A stretch of 64,000 nt of DNA. Source: Euptelea pleiosperma (Eukaryota; Streptophyta; Magnoliopsida; Ranunculales; Eupteleaceae). Below the pieces are notes generated by a model. The model saw nothing but the letters and a program-made list of their open reading frames with translations, did not search any database and had not been told where the DNA came from. Position 1 is the first letter of the stretch. Each line of letters starts with the position of its first letter. The DNA is taken from the NCBI GenBank assembly GCA_035048495.1, contig CM068552.1, positions 12,582,501 to 12,646,500 on the forward strand, read 5' to 3'. Positions 10,101 through 18,512 of this stretch are shown here, one piece after another. Both the position numbers and the translations under genes were made by a program.

Positions 10101-13100
10101 AATGGAGCTTCAACAACAGCTAGGTCTAGAGGGAAGTTGTGAGCATTACTAATCCTCCCTTCCTGAAATGACTCATGGAATTCTTACTAATAGAATGACT
10201 AATGGACATGGGCCCATGTGCAGATGAGATAAGAGCTGATTTTTGGTGATGCTCAACATGGATATCAACCACACAAAAAATCAGCCCATTCCAACATTTG
10301 CAGCCTTGTGAAAAGTGGATTGCAAATTGAAAAATTTTGGACCATCTATTTTCACCGTTGAATTTAGGTCCATCTTTGATAGGGTTAGAAGTTTTAAAAA
10401 TTACTGATTTTTGGCGAGGATGTCCTCACCAAAAATAAGCTCTTAACTCATATGCATGTAGGCCGTCCATTAGTAATCTATTAGTAAGAATTTCATGAGT
10501 CATTCTATCCCAGCCCATATATATAAACCTGGAAACTAAGCCAAGCTTATTCCCCCTTTTCAAGTAGGTAAGGTAGGCATACGAACAAAGTGCCATTGAT
10601 ATGCCGTTTTCAATTTTCAGTTTAGCCTGGTACTAATAGCAGAGTGGGGTATATATGTGCATGTGTGTGTGCTGGGAAACTAATGCGCACAAACAAGGTT
10701 TATATGTGTTCCTCTACCATATCTATACAAATAGAATAGGCCATTTATATATATATGGGTCCCGTTATTTGACATGCAAACGCAAAATAACATTCATTGT
10801 GAGGCCCACATGGAGATGAGTTGACTGATTTTTGTATCATGATGATCTCCTCACCATGGAGAACATCCTCACAAAAATTCAGCCTATTTTGAAACTTCTA
10901 ACACTATCGGATGTGTACTTAAAATTAACAGCAAAATGAACAGTCCATATTTTCTCAACTTGTAACCCATTTTTCATAAGGCTTAGAAATGTTGAAATGA
11001 GCTGATTTTTTATAGCAGGCGCATGCGCGCACACACACACACACATGTGTGTATACTTCTTGACTTAGAAAATGACACATGATGTGAGGTCCACATGGAG
11101 ATGAGTTAAGGACTCTGATCTTTTGGGAGGATGATCTAAGAATAAAACACAACCCATTCCGACATTTCTAACCCTATGAAAAGTGGATTACAAGTTGCAA
11201 AATCCTGGACCACCTGTTTCACCATTAACTAATGGACTAAACTTTGGTGAGATCATCCAAACCAAAAATTAGCCCTTGACTCATCTCCATGTGGGCCCCA
11301 CAAGTCGTGTCAAAAATCTATGTATGCATGTACGTAAATTGTGAAGTGTGTGTAGATGAGTACTCAAAATAATAAGACCTTTATATATACATGGAGATGA
11401 GTGCAGGGCTGATCTTTTGGAGGATGATCTTAAAAATCAACCCAATCTGACATTTCTAACCCTATGATAAGTAAATTACAAGTCGTTAAATCCTGGACCA
11501 TCTATTTCACCTTTAACTAAGGGACTGACCTTTGGTGAGATCATCCAAACCAAAAATTAGCCGTTGACTCATCTCCATGTGGGCCCCACAAGGTTGGCCC
11601 ATATGACATGAGGACTGTTTTTAGACTAAAAAATATGGATATATGTGTGATATTTTTCTGCACATTGTGGACAGCACACATGCATATACATATTATGGGA
11701 CAAAACACGTCGTGTCGTGTCGACACGGATACCTAAGTGTGTGACAGTTCTGAGCCAAATAAGATAACCAAACTCATAAGGTAGATCTCAATCCATTAAA
11801 CAAAGATAATAAGTTAGCAAACAAGTGAACAACCAAATAGGAATCCAATCATAGATCAACTAAGAAAAGTGAAATTAGTAACCTCAATAACCAAATCCAT
11901 AGTTCCATATGACAACCAAACAACAATTTTTAATCGCTGTACTCAATACTTCCAAGTTTCCAAGTTTCTATTTCCATACAACCATGATCTTAAGATTAAA
12001 GAGGAAAAATGCCTAAATTCTAAGATCTACGAGTCCTCAATCTTCACTCATCATTCGTCTCCAATCCTAATCACTCGCAGATTATCCAAAGAGCAACGGT
12101 ACCTTTTTCTTCGTCTCGTTAAGAAAAATAAAAACAATAATTATGAAAAAGAATTGAATAAACAATAAAACCTTTTATTTAATTTAATTATTTGTAGTTT
12201 CAATCAAATTACCACTAACCTCCTACCTTAGGCCGTTTGGCATCCGAGCTCACCATCTCAACGGCATTAACATTGAGCTCATCGTTGTCATTATACCATG
12301 ATAAAGGCTTTTTTGCACCTCCCTCCTCTTCAGAGTCGCACTTTTCAACAACCCATTTAACACACCTCATCTCTATTCCTTTTGTCATATAATCTTAGAT
12401 GATCTTTCATCTTTTCCACACCTCTTTTTACGACCCTACTATAGTAATTGCATTTGACGTAAACATACGTCTTCCCCGACCCCCTATTAGGCCCTTTTAC
12501 GTCAACCCCATGCTTTCATGCAAGGTCCCTCCTATTCCACCTCTACTTGTTTAATACCTCATTTCACCATCTTTTAACAAATACAATGCAAAAATAAAAG
12601 AAAGAAACCAAGATAAAGAGTAAAAAATGAGCTTTTGAACAAATATGTTAAGAAAAATAGGGAAAATGAGATTTTCAAGCTCTTACCTCAAAAGTAGAGT
12701 AAACCCTGCTTAATTGTGTATTTGATCCGTTTTAACGTAAGAAACCCGAAAGAAGTAACAAAATCAAAATCGAATTATGAACGAACGAACTATAACAATT
12801 TTTCTCTATATGAGAAATTATGCCACAATATGTTTGATTTTAACTTTTTCACAAATAAGAGGATGCAGATAGTTAAAACCACTTCCTTTAAAGACCATTT
12901 TTAAATAAAATGCATTGGGGACAAGGTAGTTAAAGGTGCAAGGCGCACTTAAAGCGCTAGGATCTCTAGCACCTGAGGCGCAAGGCGCAATATTAACAAT
13001 TATAATAAATATAAGAAATATAAAAAAATAAAGAAAAATAACATCATAAAATAATAAAATAAGTAATCATTAGGCCATAAAACATAAAAGATAGCAAATA

Positions 13101-16100
13101 TCAAAAATCACAAGTAACCCAAAAGCAGTTCAAGTTAACATTGTCATTATCTAAATACAAAACAAGTAATCAAAAAGTCATAATACATAAAAGATAGCAA
13201 ATGTTTAAAATTTCAAATAGCCCACAATTAGTTCTAGTTACCATCACTATCATTTAAAATATAATCATTAGCTTCATCCCATCATCATCAGATATGTTAG
13301 CCTCCTCAATATATTCTTCTTATGTCTCTTTCGAATTAGCCTCTTCCTCTTTCGACTCCCTTATTAAAGCCCTTGCTCTTACTCTTGATCTTGATTGTAA
13401 TCTAGTATTTGATGTTAATTCACCAACTCTAGCAGCTCTCGCAACAACACTGCATGTCAAGCTATCATCATCAAACACCAATTTATTTTCTGCTACTCCA
13501 CCTTTTGTTTCCATCTCCCCAAGTAGTCATTCATTGCTTTCATCAATGTCTTTCAATGAGATAAGTTCAATTGTATCTCTCCTATCATACCGATGTTTAA
13601 TATAATAGGACAAAGAACAAAAGTTTCACAAAAAAACATGTATTTTAGTGAGGCGCGCGCCTGATGCGCCTGGAGCCTAGTTTGAGGCGCGCACCTTGAG
13701 CATAAGGCGCGCGCCTTACTAAACGCGCCTCGCCTTGACCTTTCTAAGGCGCTTTAGGTGTGCCTTGCGCCTGAGGCGCGCGCCTGGAGCCTGAGGCGTG
13801 CACCTTAACTATTGGGGGATATTTCGGGAAAACAATTAGGGTTCAGCCAACCCTTTTTAACGTACACAGTCGAGTCTACGCCTCAATTGAATGAGGTTTA
13901 CGCTTTAGAAAATTCAGTCAAGGCTTTAAGTGTCAAGGCCCTGTATGAGCTTCTTGCCTCAAGGCATAAGTCTCACACGCCTCGAGGCGCAACTTTAAAA
14001 ACATTGATTTGTAAATACTTTTGTTAGAAGTCCTAGGGTTTGAGAGAAGAAAGAGAAGAGAGAAAGAGAGAGGGTCACAAACTTAGATAGTTTGGCCTCC
14101 TCACTGTGATATATATACTAGTCATTTATGTGGTGTGGGCCCACTTACATTAATAGAACATATGTACCAAACACTCTACATAAAGCCCAAATATATAATA
14201 TAAACATAAAGGAAATAAACTAAGAACTCTAACACTCCCCCTCAAGTTGGAGCATAAAAATCAAACATGCTCAGCTTGGTACATAGAGAAGAAAAGGGAT
14301 TCCTAGGCAAGGCCTTTGTAAGAATATCTCCCAACTGATCTGCTGACTTGATATATGGAGTGATGATCAGTTTGTGTAGCACCATGTCACGAATAAAATG
14401 ACAATCAACCTCGATGTGCTTTGTTCACTCATGAAACACTGGATTTCTAGCAATAAAGCTAGCAGCTTGATTGTCACAATACATAGGCATAAGAGAAGGA
14501 ACCTCAAATCCCATCTCCTTAAGAAGGTACTGAACCCATAACATCTCACACGCAGTGTGGGCCATATCCCTGTATTCTGCTTCGGCACTGAGTGAGCGAC
14601 AACATTCTGCTTCTTATTAAGCCAAGTCGCCAAATTAGCACCAACAAATGTACAATAACTTGAAGTAGACCGACAATATGTAAGACTACCAGCATAATCA
14701 GCATCAGAGAAATCGGTAATAGCTAAACTCTGTGATGGTCGATACAAGAACCCTTTGCCCAGTGACCCTTTCAAATAATGCAGAATTGGGAAAATTGCAT
14801 CTCAATGTGGCTGTCGTGGGGCATGTATAAACTGACTATCTACGCCAAAGGTAATGTCTAGACGAGTGACAATATGGGAAATCAGCTTACCAACTAACCG
14901 ACACTAATGACCAGCATCAGCATAAACTTGATGTTGTTGATGCAGCATATAGCTCCTCCATTACTTTGTCTACAACAATTGTTGGAGGGGTAAAGTAGGT
15001 GTCGAACATTCATTAAAGATTGGGCAAAAATGCCATCATCTCCCTTTAGCTTTAGGTTAAAGCATGGACCACATCTACCCTCTCAATTTGTGAGTTGGTT
15101 TCTCAAATGTCTATCAGCGTCACTCTCAATTGGTTGTGCAACAACATCTCTTACTATCATATGCCAATGGGATTGGATTTTTGGCAGTTCAACAACGTCG
15201 CCAAGTTAAGATCCCATTCCCATCCTCCTTTTATTCTAGCTTGTAAGTTGCTTTTCTTTAATGCAATAGACCTTATAAAAAAAAATATCCCATTCTCATG
15301 TTCCTCATGGCTCTATTAGGTAACGCAAGTCTCTAATCCATAGTGGAGTCACCAAAATGTAAGTGACCAAGGGCTAATGAGATCAAGATATTGATCCAAA
15401 AAGAAGATTATATATATATATATATATATATATGGCCACATTACTACTGCATGGAGGAGCTTAAGAAGCCATAAAGCATTAGGGTGCAATAGACTGAAGA
15501 TTCTCATGCAACCACTGAGGGAGAGCATGAGGGGTTGATAGGAGAGAGAAGAAGAGCCAGAAGAAGAAGCTGAGAGGAGGATGAAGCCACGAGAGAGAGA
15601 CTCAGAAGCCAAAAGGAGTTGAGGTCAAGATCTCAAAATCATCATCATCCTCTTCGAACCCCTAGGCTAGTACTTATAGACCCCAGAGGAAAAGAGAGGA
15701 GTCAGTAGTCTCCATCTCATTTGACAATCCTATCTATCAACAGCGCGCTTGTCAAGATGGTAAGTGGCGCCATCGTACAATGGTATAGTCTTATCCTAAA
15801 TAATGAGGACTAGAGAGCCTCAACCCTCCTTCTGGGAGCCAATTCTAGCAAATGGCACCTACTCTGACTTCTCCAACCATAGTAAGTTCACGTATAATTT
15901 TTTTATAGACAACAAGGTTGAGGTTTGATCACTAAGTTCACGTATAATACGTGAATTTTTTATTTAAAAAACATATTCTACAGCCGAACTTTTCAAAAGA
16001 TCCAGTACAATTCACACATTTTATGTGGAGACGTATTATACATGAATTTTCCCGAATTATTGGAATTTGGAAACATAATAATTTTAAACTTTCAAGCATT

Positions 16101-18296
16101 ATTCTTTGCCGAATTTTTAGACAACTCTTTGAAATCCGAATTATACTTGAACTTTTCTGCTACCATATTTTTTTCCATATGCCAAATTTCTAACTGTGCC
16201 TCCAACTAGGACTCCTATGACGATAGTGGAGTGCCTGACTGAATTTGCTTCACCTTCATCTCTTTTACGCCAATCCTACAATTCCCTTGAAAGCACCATG
16301 TAAGCCAAGAAATGTACCACGGTTAAATCTCCTATTAGAATTCTAAGAGCCTCATTCCACTGTAGAAAGTGGGATGTCTAAGATGGTGTCGGCAATGACA
16401 ACTAGCACACAAATGGCAGACATGATTTTCTGCCATCCACATCCAGTGACCCAGACAAGTTGCAGAAACATGCGCTTCTCGAAGGATCCAAAACATTTCT
16501 TTTTACACATTTCTAATCTGAAGGAATATTCTTTTTGACAGCTCTTACAATCTCTTTACTAATGTTTTGAAATCCTCATATTGTTTTCTAGATATTCTCA
16601 ACTATGACTTACATATTAGTCCTCCCTGTGATTTATAATTCAGTTTCGACTTTTAAAACACTGATTTTGTGCGTGTGTCAGAGTGATAGAGAGATCCACT
16701 ACCTTGTTGGTGTTGTGCACATAGTTGCAACTGATTAGAGTCTGAGCAGTTTTAAATGTGTTGTTATTAACCCCATGTAACTTACAATTTGAATCTACAG
16801 TTCATATCAAATAGCAGACAGAACAATGTGAGCTCATGGTCAAATTGCTTTCATAAAAGGTTGAGGCAACAATCTTGGAAAAGTGAGGTATATTATTATC
16901 TGATGGAAAAGTCAATGTATAATACACATGCAAAAACACTAATTAGCAAGATTTACTAAGAAGATGAACCCAGTATTGGGCATTCAAAAAATAAGTGAGT
17001 ATACAAGGTCGGGCATCATATTTTAGCTCCCCTCATTCAAGTGAGGACACTATTCCCATAAAAATGAACGCTATCTTCATCAAATCCTGTAAGTCATAGG
17101 GAAAACCAACTCCATTGCTATTATAACTGTAAATCATACCAAGTAAGCCTACTAATCATTTCCAGAAGCTTAGGGGTATGGGGAATGCCATAAAACATAT
17201 GCAATGCATGGAAAATAGAGACACCCAATTTGAAAGAATAGAACTGAGTCAACTGACCAGTGCCTGCAGCAGTAATGGCTTGCCTGTACTTCTTATCCTG
17301 CACATCCCCAGCCGCAAAAACCCCTCGAGTGCTCGTCTGCGTCGTTCCCGGTTTTGTCACAACATACCCGTTAGAATCAAGGTCCAACTGCCCACCCAAG
17401 AACTTCGTTGCCGGCTCATGCCCAATTGCGAAAAATAACCCCGACACCTTCAAATCTGAAACATCCCCACTCACCACATTCTTCACCTTCAATCCTCCCA
17501 AAACCCCTCTATTCCCATCTCCATACGCTTCTTCCACAACCGAATTCCACACCACCTCAATCTTAGGATTACTCAACACCCGACTCTGCATAATCTTCGA
17601 TGCTTTGAACGCATCCCTCCGATGGATTATATAAACTCTAGACCCATACTTGGTCAAGAAATTTGCCTGCTCCATCGCCGAATCTCCACCGCCCATCACC
17701 GCCAACGGCTTGTTCCTAAACATCGGCACTGCACCGTCGCAAACTGCACACGCCGAAATCCCATGATTCCAAAACCCACCCTTTCCAATCCCCGATCCAG
17801 GAAATTTCAATGTCTTCGCAACCGCACCGGTAGCGACGATCACCGAGTCGGCCTCGACCATCTTCGATTCGGAGAAGACCTTGAAAGGGGTACTCGAGAA
17901 ATCGACTTTGGTAACGGTTTCGGTGAAGATTACAGTGCCGAAACGGAGGGATTGGTTTCGACACCGGCCCATGAGCTCGAGCCCTAGAATTCCTTCGGGG
18001 AAACCAGGGAAGTTCTCGATGTCGGTGGTAGTGGTGAGCTGACCGCCCGGCGCAATGTTGTTGGCCATCGAACCCTCGAAGAGGATAGGGTTGAGATCGG
18101 CTCGAGCGGCGTAAATGGCGGCCGTGTGGGCGGCGGGGCCGCTGCCGATGATGAAGACTCTGGTTTCTAGAGTCTGGAGTTCGTCCATGGAGCTGGAGGC
18201 GGATGCTTTGGACGGAGTTGTGGTGGTGGTGGTGGCGGCGATTTCGACTAAGGGTCTCTTGAGAAACACTGCGTTCCTTGAGCAGCAGCAGCCCAT
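4085..18296 (-). CDS. NTR: NADPH-thioredoxin reductase (NTRA/NTRB type), two exons
   Basis: Exon 1 is 18296-17258 and exon 2 is 4155-4085, joined in phase 1 into 369 residues; Arabidopsis NTRA/NTRB are about 375-383. The flavoenzyme passes electrons from NADPH through FAD to thioredoxin h. Visible motifs: FAD-binding GSGPAAH (51-57), redox pair CAVC (183-186), NADPH-binding GGGDSA (202-207) with HRRD (225-228), and FAAGDVQ (328-334). Exon 2 restores the conserved end [17 protein letters not shown]. The first in-frame ATG (18296) gives an N-terminus beginning MGCCCS; Met37 would give the usual cytosolic-length protein. Family members are dual-targeted to cytosol and mitochondria. The 13.1-kb intron is filled with transposons. 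Confidence in the family is very high. Which ATG is used is open. Confidence 0.95.
4156..5017. other. NTR intron, 3' part
   Basis: Intronic sequence between exon 2 and the LTR retrotransposon. There is a short local duplication of 'gataggagtggcaatat' near 4850-4915 and otherwise nothing recognised. Bases 5013-5017 (ATAAG) are the left target duplication of the retrotransposon. Confidence 0.5.
5018..6351 (+). repeat. 5' LTR (1334 bp)
   Basis: Begins TGTGGGTACC and ends TTTTTCCCCCACA. It contains a minisatellite (5125-5655). The unique 3' half includes a TATA-like 'gggtataaatataag' near 6056-6070 that could promote transcription. It is 67 bp longer than the 3' LTR, almost all in the minisatellite. 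Confidence 0.93.
5125..5655 (+). repeat. Minisatellite inside the 5' LTR
   Basis: Variant 17-18 bp units alternate between CATCCCGGGAACTCATC and CTGGCAACTCAAGTAT, giving a ~35-bp higher-order period. Some units are internally deleted. The corresponding array in the 3' LTR has fewer units. Confidence 0.9.
6418..6726 (+). pseudogene. Possible gag-leader remnant of the LTR element
   Basis: This 102-residue open frame lies 60 bases after the primer-binding motif, where gag begins in related elements. Only the basic N-terminus MVDTRRT looks gag-like. No capsid or zinc-knuckle motif follows. It could equally be a chance frame. Confidence 0.3.
7661..7795 (+). repeat. 22-bp tandem repeat, about 6 copies
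   Basis: Units read approximately TGCTCCCTAGAGCTCACAGT with a two-base variable end. They sit between the CAT microsatellite and the 3' LTR of the retrotransposon. Confidence 0.8.
7934..9200 (+). repeat. 3' LTR (1267 bp)
   Basis: Near-identical to the 5' LTR outside the minisatellite (8041-8505), with roughly ten single-base differences seen by eye. It ends CCCCCACA directly before the ATAAG target duplication. Confidence 0.93.
9206..9789. other. NTR intron, nothing recognised
   Basis: AT-rich unique-looking sequence with a short TA-rich tract near 9748-9760. No coding similarity. Confidence 0.4.
9790..9866 (-). pseudogene. rbcL: Plastid rbcL fragment (NUPT)
   Basis: Read on the minus strand the DNA matches plastid rbcL around the codons for [21 protein letters not shown]. 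The stretch GCAGGGGCTGCGGTAGCTGC and the following GAATCTTCTACTGGTACATGG are essentially unchanged. Homology ends abruptly after ACATGGTCAACT in TA-repeat sequence. Only about 25 codons remain, so it is a dead nuclear copy of plastid DNA. Confidence 0.88.
9964..10053 (-). pseudogene. Plastid 23S rRNA fragment (NUPT)
   Basis: The minus strand contains GTGCCTGTTGAAGAATGAGC and, further on, CAGTGGCTTGGTTAAGGGAACC, plus AGCAGTGGGAGG. These are landmarks of plastid 23S rRNA, with internal deletions and substitutions. It lies about 100 bases from the rbcL piece, though the two genes are far apart in plastid genomes, so the insert is a mosaic. Confidence 0.75.
10168..10503. repeat. Foldback MITE
   Basis: It begins ATGACTCATGGAATTCTTAC and ends with the imperfect reverse complement (GTAAGAATTTCATGAGTCAT). 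Inner arms pair over AGAGCTGATTTTTGGTGA and TCACCAAAAATAAGCTCTT. It is non-coding. Confidence 0.7.
10797..11302. repeat. CATGGAGATGAGT foldback family, two tandem copies
   Basis: A half copy (about 10797-10975) is followed, after an AC/TG dinucleotide tract near 11028-11052, by a full hairpin (11087-11302). The hairpin starts GTCCACATGGAGATGAGTT and ends with the reverse complement AACTC...CATGTGGGCCCCAC-type arm. Another copy lies at 11390-11590, and a relative at 58566-58812. Confidence 0.65.
11390..11590. repeat. CATGGAGATGAGT foldback family, third copy
   Basis: A hairpin from CATGGAGATGAGTGCAGGG to TTGACTCATCTCCATG. Internal sequence is about 80 per cent like the 11087-11302 copy by eye. 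Confidence 0.65.
11591..12921. other. NTR intron, AT-rich; no gene recognised
   Basis: Several short open frames are low-complexity and resemble nothing known. Bases 12917-12921 (GGGGA) are the left target duplication of the following element. Confidence 0.4.
12922..13814 (-). mobile_element. Decayed hAT-like element, AGGCGCGC family
   Basis: The ends are inverted repeats: CAAGGTAGTTAAAGGTGC on the left, and on the right the sequence whose reverse complement is CAATAGTTAAGGTGC. Subterminal DNA repeats AAGGCGC/GCGCCTGAGGCGC many times. Flanking GGGGA is duplicated (12917-12921, 13815-13819). On the minus strand (about 13514-13280) a frame contains [19 protein letters not shown] and acidic runs, resembling the acidic tail of plant hAT transposases from memory. 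That similarity is weak evidence. Confidence 0.65.
13815..14021. other. Short intron stretch between two elements
   Basis: Contains further AAGGC-type words probably left from the neighbouring element. No gene. Confidence 0.3.
14022..14234 (-). repeat. 3' LTR of the copia fragment
   Basis: Reads TGTTAGAGTTC at one end and ends GACTTCTAACA, so the LTR termini are TGTTAGA and TCTAACA. It contains a purine-rich (GA)-type leader and a TATATATA tract near 14109-14117. Confidence 0.75.
14022..14960 (-). mobile_element. Ty1/copia retrotransposon, truncated 3' end
   Basis: On the minus strand the remnant runs from the reverse transcriptase C-terminus ([12 protein letters not shown]) into RNase H ([33 protein letters not shown]), followed by a polypurine/LTR junction of the copia kind (CCCCCTCAAGTTGGAGCAT on the plus strand near 14236) and a 213-bp LTR. 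Stops and frameshifts after KKQNVVA show it is dead. The 5' portion and 5' LTR are absent. Confidence 0.88.
14961..17257. other. NTR intron, 5' part
   Basis: No coding similarity found. Contains a (TA)n microsatellite (about 15410-15433) and otherwise unique-looking AT-rich sequence. The donor GTCAGT is at 17257-17252. Confidence 0.5.
17258..18296 (-). CDS. NTR: NTR exon 1 (residues 1-346)
   Basis: This single open frame carries both nucleotide-binding domains and the CAVC active site. Homology stops exactly at AGTG, where ACTG is followed by a GTCAGT donor at 17257. The open frame continues into the intron for about 45 residues of unrelated sequence, so annotating it as one exon would give a false C-terminus. 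Confidence 0.95.
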
Positions 18297-18336
18297 AGAG
18301 CTGTGGTTCTATTTCTGGCGCGCTCACAATTGCGGC

Positions 18337-18344
18337 TTTTTATA
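18337..18344 (-). promoter_or_regulatory. TATA box of the NTR gene
   Basis: TATAAAAA reads toward the gene and lies about 41 bases upstream of the first in-frame ATG (18296). With the usual ~30-base spacing, transcription would start near 18308, leaving only 10-15 bases of leader before that ATG. This matters for start choice. Confidence 0.6.
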
Positions 18345-18512
18345 ATGTTTTGGGCGCCAAAACGCCTCGAGGACTCACAAGTCACAACTCAAGATTGCAC
18401 TCCACACCTAGACTTGGAAACGGGTTTATGTCTGAAGGGTCAAAATTCGAATCCGTGTCCATGCTAGAGCGGTTGGTTCCAGTCTTCCAGATTGAGCTAT
18501 ATAGGTATTAGG
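18345..18512. promoter_or_regulatory. NTR proximal promoter region
   Basis: 168 bases between the TATA box and the hAT-like element that begins at 18513. No recognised cis-element beyond the TATA box, so any more distal promoter elements are separated from the gene by 2.2 kb of transposon. Confidence 0.35.

Noticed and set aside
16381..16450. Candidate NTR exon 2 around TGGATGTGGATGGCAG (minus strand)
   Set aside because: Translation does not continue as [11 protein letters not shown]; the exon at 4085-4155 does.
17121..17257. Continuation of the NTR exon 1 frame past 17258 (ending in about 45 extra residues)
   Set aside because: Homology stops at a consensus donor, and the true conserved C-terminus is found at 4085-4155.
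17716..18327. 203-codon frame on the minus strand overlapping NTR exon 1
   Set aside because: It starts at GTG, is rich in Arg/His from frame shift of a GC-rich gene, and has no family resemblance; a shadow of NTR.
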